Notes: generated by a model from the sequence alone, not told the origin. Positions 1 to 7,796 are shown, counted from the first letter of the stretch. The stretch is 11,743 bases of DNA from Betaproteobacteria bacterium (GCA_009922405.1 RFVZ01000057.1:1-11743); one strand, 5' to 3'. Numbers and translations are program-made.

Positions 1-326
1 GCCGCCAGGCCACAACAGAGCGTCGATACATCGGACTTGATGAAACGCATCGTGTCGAAGATCGCGAGGCCGGCTGAAACGGAGCCGCCAGGGGAATTAA
101 TGTAGAGCGAAATGTCCTTGTCCGGATTCTCGGATTCAAGAAAAAGGAGCTGTGCCATCACCAAATTCGCACTGTGATCATTGATCGGACCGACCAGAAA
201 AATGACCCGCTCGCGCAGAAGCCGTGAGTAGATGTCATAGGCCCGCTCGCCGCGGCCACTCTGTTCGATCACGATCGGAACCATGCCGAGGCCCTGAGGT
301 TCCTGCATCGTATACGTCGGCATCAT
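1..326 (-). CDS. clpP: ATP-dependent Clp protease proteolytic subunit ClpP, N-terminal part (cut by window edge)
   Basis: ClpP is the serine peptidase that forms a double heptameric ring and degrades cytoplasmic proteins fed to it by ClpX or ClpA. The 108 complete codons present match the family's N-terminal half: VPIVIEQSGRGERAYDIYSR, then RVIFLVGPINDH, the LYINSPGGSVSAG strand-turn that lines the oxyanion hole, and DTMRFIKSDVST. The window ends just before the expected catalytic Ser motif (ASMG), so no active-site residue is visible. The start is the ATG at 326-324, which overlaps the tig stop as ATGA. A second in-frame ATG follows at once (323-321), and the Shine-Dalgarno fits the first slightly better. 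The overlap suggests translational coupling to tig. clpX would be expected next, outside the window. Identity is secure; only the exact start is open. Confidence 0.97.
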   Translation of the reverse strand, partial: MMPTYTMQEPQGLGMVPIVIEQSGRGERAYDIYSRLLRERVIFLVGPINDHSANLVMAQLLFLESENPDKDISLYINSPGGSVSAGLAIFDTMRFIKSDVSTLCCGLA

Positions 327-1636
327 GTGTTTGCCTCCATTAATTCATCGAATCCAAGAGAAACCTCTTCGGTCTTGCCCTGCTCAAGCACCCAGTCAAC
401 CACATTTTGTTCGACCACCAGGGCTTCGACATCGGCGAGTCGCTCGCGGTCGCTGTAGTACCAACGGATTAGTTCGCCCGGGTCTTCATAAGCCTGTGCG
501 AACTCCTCGATCTGGCGCCGGATTTGATCCGGACGGGCCTGTAATTTGTGGGTGCGAACCAGCTCACCGATGATCAGACCGAGGCGCACACGCCTTTCAG
601 CCTGAACCTGAAATGCATCGGGTGGCACCGGCATCTGGGCCGTGTCGATGCCACGCTGCTTGAGTTCGGCCTGTGCACCCTCGACCATCCGGGCCGCTTC
701 CGCCCTCACTAAAGCCGTCGGCAATTCGAATTGGGTCAGTTCGGTGAGCCGATCCATAATCTGGGACTTGGTTCTGACCCGCAGGCGCTGCGAGACCTCG
801 CGCTCAAGATTCGCCCGAACGTCAGCGCGCATTCGCTCGAGATCTCCATCGGGGATGCCAAATTGAACCGCGAAGTCGGCGTTGAGTTCGGGAAGGACCG
901 GGCCTTCGACCAATCGCACCGTGATGTCGAACTGGGCGGCCTTGCCTGCGAGATTCTCGGCTTGATATTCATCCGGAAACTGCACTGTGAAGGTGCGCTG
1001 TTCACCAGTCGAGGCACCACGGACGCCGGTTTCAAAATCACCCAGCATCTTTCCTTCACCCAACACGAAGGGAAAGTTTTCAGCGCTGCCACCCTGAAAC
1101 TCAACGCCATCGAGGCTGCCTCGAAAATCAATCGTTACCCGATCGGTGTCTTGAGCAGGGCGTTCCACGGCCTCCCAATGCGTCCGTTGGCGGCGCAGCG
1201 TCTCGATCGTGCGGTCGACCTCAGCATCGCCCACCGGACTCGCGAAGCGCTTGAAGATTTGATCTGCCGGTGAGGGCAGCGTGAACTCAGGAAAGACCTC
1301 AAAGGTCGCGCTAAATTGGTATTCGCTCAGATCCGCACCGTCTGTCGGCATCACCGGCTCAATCCTCGGATCGCCGGCAACCTTGAGACCATGGCTAGCG
1401 ACTGCAGCACTAAAGGACTTTGAGACCGCGTCACCCAGTACCTCAGAGCTTACTTGCTGGCCGTGAGACTGCTCCACCATCTTGATCGGCACCTTGCCCG
1501 GGCGAAAACCGGGCACCCGCATCGTCTTGGCGATCTGAACCAGACGTGAACGGGTTTCCTGTTGGATAGCGGCGATGGCGACCGCGAGTGAGAGGCGGCG
1601 CTCAAGTCCGGCCAGAACTTCAATCTGAGGGGTCAT
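323..1636 (-). CDS. tig: Trigger factor, ribosome-bound chaperone and peptidyl-prolyl isomerase
   Basis: Trigger factor binds the ribosome at the tunnel exit and shields nascent chains. The 437-residue product is the usual length. Residues 1-115 form the ribosome-binding domain, with signature GFRPGKVP at 43-50; Escherichia coli has FRK where this has FRP. Residues about 160-245 are the FKBP-type isomerase domain (DRVTIDFRGSLDGVEF, then FVLGEGKMLGDFE). The rest is the helical C-terminal chaperone domain, with AYEDPGELIRWYYSD near the end. The frame stays open upstream to 1723, but that extension runs into the tRNA gene and has no family similarity, so I chose the ATG at 1636-1634, whose product begins MTPQIEVLAGLERR. 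No clear Shine-Dalgarno precedes it. The 59-base gap to the tRNA holds no convincing promoter, so co-transcription with the tRNA is possible. The stop overlaps the clpP start. Confidence 0.97.
   Translation of the reverse strand: MTPQIEVLAGLERRLSLAVAIAAIQQETRSRLVQIAKTMRVPGFRPGKVPIKMVEQSHGQQVSSEVLGDAVSKSFSAAVASHGLKVAGDPRIEPVMPTDGADLSEYQFSATFEVFPEFTLPSPADQIFKRFASPVGDAEVDRTIETLRRQRTHWEAVERPAQDTDRVTIDFRGSLDGVEFQGGSAENFPFVLGEGKMLGDFETGVRGASTGEQRTFTVQFPDEYQAENLAGKAAQFDITVRLVEGPVLPELNADFAVQFGIPDGDLERMRADVRANLEREVSQRLRVRTKSQIMDRLTELTQFELPTALVRAEAARMVEGAQAELKQRGIDTAQMPVPPDAFQVQAERRVRLGLIIGELVRTHKLQARPDQIRRQIEEFAQAYEDPGELIRWYYSDRERLADVEALVVEQNVVDWVLEQGKTEEVSLGFDELMEANT
334..338 (-). promoter_or_regulatory. 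Shine-Dalgarno GGAGG for clpP
   Basis: GGAGG lies inside the last codons of tig, 7 bases before the ATG at 326 and 10 before the ATG at 323. It favours the ATGA-overlapping start and gives clpP its own ribosome entry besides any coupling to tig. Confidence 0.7.
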
Positions 1637-1695
1637 GGATAAAACAGTACGGGACTGAAAGGGTAGGAAGATCGTCCGGAAGCGGCCGGAACCGA

Positions 1696-1782
1696 TGGTG
1701 CGAAGGATGGGACTCGAACCCACACGCTTTTTACTGCGTCAGGACCTAAACCTGGTGCGTCTACCAATTCCGCCACCTTCGC
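1696..1782 (-). tRNA. tRNA-Leu, anticodon UAG
   Basis: The 87 bases fold as a class II tRNA. The acceptor arm GCGAAGG pairs with CCTTCGC, followed by discriminator A and an encoded CCA. The D arm is GCG/CGC around a loop with the conserved GG, and the anticodon loop is TTTAGGT, giving UAG. A long variable arm has a CGC/GCG stem, and the T arm is GTGGG/CCCAT around TTCGAGT. It would read CUA and, with modified or unmodified U34, other CUN codons. One oddity: the outermost anticodon-stem pair reads as C27-A43, a mismatch, while the other four pairs are normal. The gene sits 34 bases after the stop of the efflux pump gene and 59 bases before tig on the same strand. Confidence 0.96.
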
Positions 1783-1816
1783 CCGAGGTCGAGGGGTTGA
1801 TTCTACCCGAGCAGGG

Positions 1817-4800
1817 TCAAGACGTTGTTTGAATCCGAAACCAGGCAACGTAGAGCGCTGGCACGCAAAGGATGGTCAAGATGGTCGCCACAATCAGGCC
1901 GCCCATAATTGCGAACGCCATTGGGCCCCAAAGCACGTCTCGGGATAACGGAACCATCGCAAAGACTGCCGCCGCAGCCGTCAAGGCGATCGGTCTGAAA
2001 CGCCGAACGGCAGACTCACGAACCGCGAGCCATGGGTCGATGCCGGCATCCTGATCCTGCCGGATCTGCTCCACGAGGATAACTGTGTTGCGCATGATCA
2101 TTCCAGCCAACGCAATCGTCCCCAACATCGCAACGAATCCAAAGGGGCGACCGGACAACAGCAGAGCCGAGGCGACTCCAACGATGCCGAGCGGCGCAGT
2201 TAGTAGCACTAGGACCACCAACGAAAAGCGCTTGAGCTGAATCATCAGGAGCGCGACGACTACAAAAAGCATTAACGGCATCCCGGCATTGATGGAGGCC
2301 TGTGCCCGCGCATTTTCTTCCGCTGGGCCACCCAAGTCGATTCGATAGCCGTCGGGCAATCCAGCCTTGAAGGTCGCCAACCGCCGATCAATCCGCCCGG
2401 CAATATCCGGCGCCTGAACGCCCTCAATCAGGTCACCGCGCACTGTCAAAGTCAGTTCGCGGGAGCGACGCCAAAGAATAGGCTCCTCCATCGTCGCCGT
2501 AATGGTGGCTACTTGAGACAAGGGGACGCTGCGTCCCGAGGTCGTCGTCACCGGTAAGCTCGCAATGGTGGCGAGATTGGTGCGCTCGGATTCAGGCGCC
2601 CTGAGAACCACGTCAATCAGTCGGTCGCCCTCGCGGTATTGCCCGATCGTCCCCCCAGAGACGCTTCCGCCAATTGCCCGCGCCACCCCGATGCTACTGG
2701 CACCAATGGCCCGCGCACGGTCCTGATCGATGGTGATTTGCAATGCCGGTGAACGTTGGCCCCAATCGAGGTGAACATCACGGGCCGCGGGATCCTCGCG
2801 GAGAATTCCGGCCACCTGTTCCCCTAGCTCTTTCAAGAGTCCGGCATCCGTGCCGACCACTCGAAACTGGAGGGGGTAGGACACCGGAGGGCCCAGCGGT
2901 GTTCTGTAAGCGCGAGCGCGAACACCCGGGTAATCATCCTGAAGGTGTCTCCGCAAGCGCGTCATCAATCGATCGCGGCTCGGCACGTCGGGCGTCAGGA
3001 TCACCAGCTGTGCGAAGTTCGGTCGATAGAGTTGCTGGTCAAGTGAGACGTAATAACGCGGTGAACCATTGCCAACATAAGCCACGTAGTTGCCCACGTC
3101 TGGGTCCGCAGCGAGGAACGCCTCAACGCGTTGAGTCTGCGCTTCGGTCGCACGCAGACTCGATCCCTCAGGCAGCCAAAGTTCGATGAGTATTTCTGCA
3201 CGGTCACTGCTCGGAAAAAACTGCTTTTCGGTGAGCCCCATGCCGTACCCCCCGAGCAGGAATGCGCCGAGTGTTGCTGCGATCGTCCACCAACGTCGCC
3301 GCATACAGGCATCAATCAATCGCCGCAAAGCCACGTAAAAACGGCCCTGAAACATCTCATGCTGAGGCTGCCCCGACGCCGGCAACAATCTCATACCAAT
3401 GAACGGCGTAGCGATCACTGCTGCGAACCAGGACACCAATAATGCAATGGTCACAACCTGAAAGATTCCAATCGTGTACTCCCCGGTCGACGATTTAGCC
3501 GTGGCGATCGGTAAGAAACCTGCGGCCGTGATCAAGGTGCCCGTCAACATGGGAAATGCTGTGCTTGTGAACGCGAAGGTTGCCGCCTGAAAACGATCAA
3601 ATCCTTCTTCGATTTTCCGCAACATCATTTCGACGGCGATGATCGCGTCATCAACCAGAAGCCCGAGCGCAATCACGAGCGCGCCAGTTGAAATCCGATG
3701 CAGGTCAATGCCGAAAAACTTCATCAATAAAAAAGTCGCCGCCAGGACTAATGGGATCGTCAAGGCCACTACCAGCCCGCTGCGGGCGCCGAGGCTGACA
3801 AAGCTGACGGCTAAAACAATCAACACGGCCTCACCCAGGGACCGCAAAAACAAGCCAACGGCATTTTCAACAATCCGCGGCTGATCGGAGACCTTTGCAA
3901 AACCGACTCCAATTGGGAGTTGGGCTTTGAGTCGAGCCATCTCTACATCGAGGTTCTTGCCAAGCCGGGGCACATCACCATCCCGCACCATGGAGATGGC
4001 CAACCCAATGGCTTGCTGTCCCTTGTAGCGCATTGTGCTCACCGGCGGATCCTGCAACCCGCGGCTGACTTTGGCCACGTCGTCCAAGCGAATAGTCCGG
4101 TTACCAATCTGAATCGGTAGGCCAGCAATATCGGCCACCGAATCAAACTGACCACTGACGCGCAATGGCACCGACCGGTCAGGCCCCTCAACCGTTCCGC
4201 CGGGGATGACGGTATTTTGGGCCTGCAGCTGCGCCGCAATCGCTGCGGGATCCAGTCCGAGTGCCGCCAGCTTCCGGATCGACGGCTCAACCCAAATCTT
4301 GTCATCGACGATACCGATCAATTCAACTTTTGAAACATCGGGAATCCGCATGAGGTTCTGCCGCACACCATCCAAGATCTCCCGCAGTTCCGAGTGGGTG
4401 ATGCCGTCGCCGGTGAACGCATAAATCGTCCCGAACACGTCACCAAATTCATCATTGAAAAAAGGCCCGAGAGCATCCGAAGGCAAACTCGGACGAATAT
4501 CGCCGACCTTTTTGCGAACTTGGTACCAGATCTGAGCGACCTCTCGCTGGGGCGCCGAGTCCTTGAGCTCGAGAATAATCAAAGACTCACCGGGCTTGGA
4601 ATAACTCCGGGTGAATCGAAAGTAAGGGACTTCCTGGAGCTTTTTTTCCAGTCGATCAGTAATCTGCCGGTCAACCTGCTCGGTGGTAGCTCCGGGCCAA
4701 AGGGTGCGGACGACCATCAGCCGCAGCGTGAAATCAGGGTCTTCGCGCTGACCCAGCTGAAAAAAAGCTGAAAAGCCGAATATGGCCACTGCCGCCAGGA

Positions 4801-4882
4801 AAAACCAGGTCAGCGACCCATGTTTAATCGCTGTGGCTGACAGGTTCCAGCGGGATCCTTGCGATTGAGGGTCCTGTTTCAT
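1817..4882 (-). CDS. RND-family multidrug efflux pump, inner-membrane subunit (TriC/AcrB type)
   Basis: This 1021-residue protein has the length and plan of a proton-driven RND exporter: helix TM1 at about 24-44, a large periplasmic loop, a helix bundle at about 345-500, a second helix at about 530-550 followed by a second periplasmic loop, and a final helix bundle from about 860. After TM1 comes QREDPDF, and TM4 holds the proton-relay pair D411-D412 in GLLVDDAIIAVE, equivalent to AcrB D407/D408. In the helix matching AcrB TM10, where AcrB has Lys940, this protein has Arg (about residue 931, MIMRNTVILVE). The lack of heavy-metal motifs argues for organic substrates, but the actual substrate cannot be read. 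Its ATG overlaps the stop of the fusion-protein gene as ATGA, and there is no good Shine-Dalgarno, so coupled re-initiation is likely. No outer-membrane channel gene is in the window. General family is secure; the TriC-like subclass is inference. Confidence 0.95.
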   Translation of the reverse strand: MKQDPQSQGSRWNLSATAIKHGSLTWFFLAAVAIFGFSAFFQLGQREDPDFTLRLMVVRTLWPGATTEQVDRQITDRLEKKLQEVPYFRFTRSYSKPGESLIILELKDSAPQREVAQIWYQVRKKVGDIRPSLPSDALGPFFNDEFGDVFGTIYAFTGDGITHSELREILDGVRQNLMRIPDVSKVELIGIVDDKIWVEPSIRKLAALGLDPAAIAAQLQAQNTVIPGGTVEGPDRSVPLRVSGQFDSVADIAGLPIQIGNRTIRLDDVAKVSRGLQDPPVSTMRYKGQQAIGLAISMVRDGDVPRLGKNLDVEMARLKAQLPIGVGFAKVSDQPRIVENAVGLFLRSLGEAVLIVLAVSFVSLGARSGLVVALTIPLVLAATFLLMKFFGIDLHRISTGALVIALGLLVDDAIIAVEMMLRKIEEGFDRFQAATFAFTSTAFPMLTGTLITAAGFLPIATAKSSTGEYTIGIFQVVTIALLVSWFAAVIATPFIGMRLLPASGQPQHEMFQGRFYVALRRLIDACMRRRWWTIAATLGAFLLGGYGMGLTEKQFFPSSDRAEILIELWLPEGSSLRATEAQTQRVEAFLAADPDVGNYVAYVGNGSPRYYVSLDQQLYRPNFAQLVILTPDVPSRDRLMTRLRRHLQDDYPGVRARAYRTPLGPPVSYPLQFRVVGTDAGLLKELGEQVAGILREDPAARDVHLDWGQRSPALQITIDQDRARAIGASSIGVARAIGGSVSGGTIGQYREGDRLIDVVLRAPESERTNLATIASLPVTTTSGRSVPLSQVATITATMEEPILWRRSRELTLTVRGDLIEGVQAPDIAGRIDRRLATFKAGLPDGYRIDLGGPAEENARAQASINAGMPLMLFVVVALLMIQLKRFSLVVLVLLTAPLGIVGVASALLLSGRPFGFVAMLGTIALAGMIMRNTVILVEQIRQDQDAGIDPWLAVRESAVRRFRPIALTAAAAVFAMVPLSRDVLWGPMAFAIMGGLIVATILTILCVPALYVAWFRIQTTS

Positions 4883-6039
4883 GGACGTGGCGGAGGTGCA
4901 CTCGACCCAGTCGCGCCAATCGAACCAGTCGAAGCGGTCGGCAGGCGAACTTTTTGCCCCTCCCGCAGCAAATTAGCCCCGGCGGTTACGACCAGTTGCC
5001 CTAGTCGCACACCGCCGGCGTCGGAGACCCGGAGCATGACGCCATTGTCACGCAAGCCGTCCTCGGCAACTTGGACGGAGACCGCGCGCACCGTCAACAT
5101 GGTCTCGTCAACAATCCAGACCTTTGGATCCGAGGTGCTCGAATGCAGCGCTGATAGCGGAACCAAAATCCCTGGACTGGGCGGCAACCCAAAACTCACC
5201 GTTGCGCTCGCCCCAAGTAGAAGCCGATCGGCGGCCTTCGAAGATACGGGTTCGACCTTGATCGCATAAGTCCTTGAGGCGGGATCCGCCACCGGGGAAG
5301 ATTCGCGAATCCGTCCCACGAGATGCTCACCCGTCAGTGTGGGTGAGGTAATCACAAGAGTTTTCGCGCTTTGGACCGACCGAAGCGAAGTCTCCGGCAC
5401 GGAAACGACCACGTCTCGCTCGCTGCCGCGGGCAATTCGAATAACCGATTGCCCAGCCATCACCACCTGGCCGGGCTCCGCTTCAACTGCAATGACAACA
5501 CCATCAACATCCGCCATCAACGACTGAAACTGCACCGAATTACGGGCACTGACGAGTGCCGCCTGGGCTGCCCTCAGGCGCCCCTGAGCTGCATCCATTT
5601 GAGCCTGCGCGCGGTCGACCTGCGCCTGACTAACGAAATCTTTCGCCCTAAGGGCCTGAACACGATCGCGCTCGGCGACTGCAAGGCGCAGATCAGCCGC
5701 AGCTGACTCCAGATTCGCCGAGGCAGATTCGATTGCGGGGGCGAGGTCTTGTGGATCAAGTTGGGCCAACAGTTGGCCGCTACGGACTAGATCGCCGGAC
5801 TGGACGAACCGTCGCGCGATTTTCCCCGCCACTCGAAAACCCAATCGACTTTCCACCCGGGGACGAACTTCGCCCGGCAAAGTCAAGGCTGGCGCATCGC
5901 CCTGATCAACCAACCGAATGACGCGAACTGGACGAATCACCTCCTCACTGGGCGCTGGCGTCTTGGAGCAACCAATGAAAATGGGGGCAATGACCATCAA
6001 GGCAAGCCCTGAAAACCTGTACCTCAGGCAACGATCCAT
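4879..6039 (-). CDS. RND efflux periplasmic adaptor (membrane fusion) lipoprotein
   Basis: This 386-residue adaptor would link the RND pump encoded downstream to an outer-membrane channel. A signal peptide at 1-23 ends in FIGC, with Cys24 as the likely lipidated residue; Phe at -3 is a slightly unusual lipobox. Residues about 62-97 (SRLGFRVAGKIARRFVQSGD, then VRSGQLLAQLD) form the first half of the barrel-sandwich (lipoyl-like) domain. About 100-170 is an Ala/Gln-rich alpha-helical hairpin, and about 172-205 (ADVDGVVIAVEAEPGQVV) is the second barrel-sandwich half. A beta-barrel and a membrane-proximal domain follow. The tail is a low-complexity Ser/Gly/Pro stretch. The chosen ATG at 6039-6037 is preceded by a weak purine-rich GGAAAG. 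It is the first gene of a two-gene operon and is divergent from hpnC by only 41 bases. Confidence 0.94.
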   Translation of the reverse strand: MDRCLRYRFSGLALMVIAPIFIGCSKTPAPSEEVIRPVRVIRLVDQGDAPALTLPGEVRPRVESRLGFRVAGKIARRFVQSGDLVRSGQLLAQLDPQDLAPAIESASANLESAAADLRLAVAERDRVQALRAKDFVSQAQVDRAQAQMDAAQGRLRAAQAALVSARNSVQFQSLMADVDGVVIAVEAEPGQVVMAGQSVIRIARGSERDVVVSVPETSLRSVQSAKTLVITSPTLTGEHLVGRIRESSPVADPASRTYAIKVEPVSSKAADRLLLGASATVSFGLPPSPGILVPLSALHSSTSDPKVWIVDETMLTVRAVSVQVAEDGLRDNGVMLRVSDAGGVRLGQLVVTAGANLLREGQKVRLPTASTGSIGATGSSAPPPRP

Positions 6040-6080
6040 AAACTTTCCATTTCTGCGTCACTGACTCACACTTGCTGCCC
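6040..6080. promoter_or_regulatory. Divergent intergenic region between the efflux operon and the hpn cluster
   Basis: Only 41 bases separate the two divergent start codons, so any promoters for both operons must sit here or reach into the opposite coding sequence. I could not find a good -10/-35 pair on either strand, nor an operator-like inverted repeat. No regulator gene is adjacent. Confidence 0.4.
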
Positions 6081-6936
6081 ATGTCGGACACCCCTGGTTT
6101 CACAAGCAGCGTCGACCACTACGAAAACTTTCCGGTGGCGTCCTGGCTCGTCCCACCAAAGCTGAGGCCCGCCATCGTAGCGATTTATCGCTTCGCGCGG
6201 ATGGCGTTTGTATGCCTTGTCGCACTGTCGAAAACAGCTTGAATCGATCCAATCGGGACGAGTCGAAGCGATGAATGGTTCTGGATCTCACGAAGCGCAC
6301 TCCGCGGATCCGATTTTCGAGCCGCTCGCTCGAATCGTCGAACAGTACCAACTCCCACTGGATCTGTTTTTTGATCTCCTAAGTGCCTTCGAACAAGACG
6401 TAACGCAGCAGCGCTGGGCCGACGACGCGTCAATTTCAGACTATTGCCGCCGTTCGGCCAATCCGATTGGTCGTCTCATACTGGCCCTCGTCGGAATAAA
6501 TGGCATTGAGCAACTACACCAATCCGATGCCATCTGTACCGCGCTGCAACGGATTAACTTTCTGCAAGATTTCGGACTTGACTGGAAGCGCGGCCGTCTT
6601 TATCTGCCGTTAGACCAACTTGAAGCCTGCGGCTTGCGAGAGGCCGACATCGACTCAGCTGTTTGTGGAACGCGTCGTCCGAGCTCCGCTTTACTTAAAC
6701 TGTTGGCTCAGGAGCACCATAAAGCCTACGCCCTAATCCGCACGGGATTCCCACTTTGCCAAAAAATCCCGGGGCGGCTTGGCTTGGAAATTACTGCAAC
6801 GGTTGCCGGAGGCATTCAAATCCTCAATCGCATCGAGCGCCTCAATTTTGACACCACCCGTACCCGACCCGTGTTGGGGGTTCGGGACTGGCTTATTATC
6901 GGGGTCCGCACGTTCACGCGGCGACCCGTGCCATGA
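6081..6936 (+). pseudogene. hpnC: hpnC (presqualene diphosphate to hydroxysqualene enzyme), disrupted by an internal deletion and frameshift
   Basis: HpnC belongs to the squalene/phytoene synthase family and hydrolyses presqualene diphosphate to hydroxysqualene, the second of three steps to squalene. Residues 1-40 from the ATG at 6081 match the family N-terminus (VDHYENFPVASWLVP, AIYRFAR). This frame then runs off into LVALSKTA and stops at 6240-6242. The family similarity resumes in the +1 frame at 6202 (WRLYALSHCRKQLESIQ) and continues to 6936 through DYCRRSANPIGRL, SDAICTALQRINF, QDFGLDW and RGRLYLP, the second Asp-rich region. Between the halves about 14 codons are absent, including the first Asp-rich motif (ADDIADEG-like) that binds Mg-diphosphate. 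A missing length of 41 bases fits both the alignment and the frame change. A full product would be near 298 residues. Internal restarts (TTG 6208, ATG 6271) could give a C-terminal fragment lacking that motif. The stop overlaps the hpnD start as ATGA. Identity is secure; real mutation versus sequence error is undecided. Confidence 0.88.
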
Positions 6937-7796
6937 CACCCGACGAATATTGTCAAGAAAAGGCTGCCCGCAGCGGCTCCAGCTTTTACTACAGCTTCCT
7001 TTTTCTGCCGCCGCCGCGTCGAAGAGCGATTACGGCACTCTATGCATTCTGTCGCGAAGTCGACGATGTTGTGGACGAGTCCAACGAACCAACTGTGGCG
7101 CAGACCCGCTTGATCTGGTGGCGCACCGAAGTTGCGCGACTTTTCGCTGGCGACCCGCAGCACCCCGTCACCCGCGCTTTAGGGCCATGCCTGGAGCCGT
7201 TTGGCTTGGATCAAGCGAGACTGCAAGCGGTCATTGACGGCATGCAAATGGATCTCGACCAAGCTCGATATTCTCGATTTAGAGATCTGGAAGTCTATTG
7301 CGATCGGGTTGCAGGGGTCGTCGGGACCATGGCCGCCGATATCTTTGGACGCAAGGCAGAAAGCACCAGAGCGTATGCACAGGCTCTCGGTCTCGCCTTC
7401 CAACTCACGAATATCATTCGAGATGTCGGCGAGGATGCCCGCAAAGGTCGCATCTACCTGCCGGTTGAAGACCTGCAACGATTTGGTGTTCAAGCGGCTG
7501 ATTTGCTACAGGGCCGCACGAGCCCTGAATTCATAGAACTCATGCGATTCCAGGCCGAGCGAAACCGCGCTCAGTATGCGCGTGCTTACGGGTTATTGGC
7601 GGACGAAGACCGGCGCGCTCAGCGTCCAGGACTCATTATGAGTTCGATTTATTCAACCCTTCTGGATGAAATTGAAGTAGACGGATTTCGGGTTCTCACG
7701 CATCGCACTTCGCTAACCCCAATCCGCAAACTTTGGCTCGCCTGGAAGACCTGGCTCACCGCACGCCCCCCGGATTTGCAACCCGCGCGATCTTGA
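6933..7796 (+). CDS. hpnD: Presqualene diphosphate synthase HpnD
   Basis: HpnD condenses two farnesyl diphosphates to presqualene diphosphate, the first step of the HpnCDE squalene route. The 287-residue protein is the usual length and appears intact. It has SGSSFYYSFLFLPPPRRRAI near the N-terminus, the first Asp-rich motif DDVVDE at 44-49, YCDRVAGVVG at 122-131, and LTNIIRDVGEDARKGRIYLP at 158-177 with the second Asp-rich pair D164/D168. The ATG overlaps the hpnC stop by four bases (ATGA) and lacks a clear Shine-Dalgarno, so it may depend on ribosomes finishing hpnC. The premature stop in hpnC would break that coupling unless translation restarts inside hpnC. The 3' end overlaps the next gene. 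Confidence 0.96.
   Translation: MTPDEYCQEKAARSGSSFYYSFLFLPPPRRRAITALYAFCREVDDVVDESNEPTVAQTRLIWWRTEVARLFAGDPQHPVTRALGPCLEPFGLDQARLQAVIDGMQMDLDQARYSRFRDLEVYCDRVAGVVGTMAADIFGRKAESTRAYAQALGLAFQLTNIIRDVGEDARKGRIYLPVEDLQRFGVQAADLLQGRTSPEFIELMRFQAERNRAQYARAYGLLADEDRRAQRPGLIMSSIYSTLLDEIEVDGFRVLTHRTSLTPIRKLWLAWKTWLTARPPDLQPARS

Noticed and set aside
1675..1690. TCCGG...CCGGA inverted repeat between tRNA-Leu and tig as a terminator
   Set aside because: The stem is only 5 bp and is not followed by a T-run on the minus strand.
1637..1723. Upstream extension of the tig reading frame by 29 codons
   Set aside because: It translates part of the tRNA-Leu gene and lacks family similarity; the ATG at 1636 gives the normal trigger-factor N-terminus.
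1696..1782. tRNA-Leu as an integration (att) site for a mobile element
   Set aside because: No integrase, no duplicated tRNA 3' end and no foreign-looking DNA adjoin it; both flanks are ordinary chromosomal genes.
1800..1820. TTGACC and TAGAAT upstream of tRNA-Leu as a promoter (minus strand)
   Set aside because: The two hexamers are only 9 bases apart, far too close. TAGAAT alone could be a -10 but has no acceptable -35, so I do not call it.
2743..3442. Open frames on the plus strand inside the RND pump gene
   Set aside because: They are antisense to a clear, full-length RND gene and their products are Arg/Pro/Ser-rich, with no recognisable domain.
6201..6245. Programmed ribosomal frameshift to explain the two hpnC frames
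   Set aside because: There is no slippery run at the junction, and a shift could not restore the roughly 14 missing codons with the catalytic motif.
7733..7792. Earlier TTG start for hpnE
   Set aside because: It would add 20 residues without family similarity, reading hpnD's last codons out of frame; the TTGA overlap at 7793 fits the operon pattern better.
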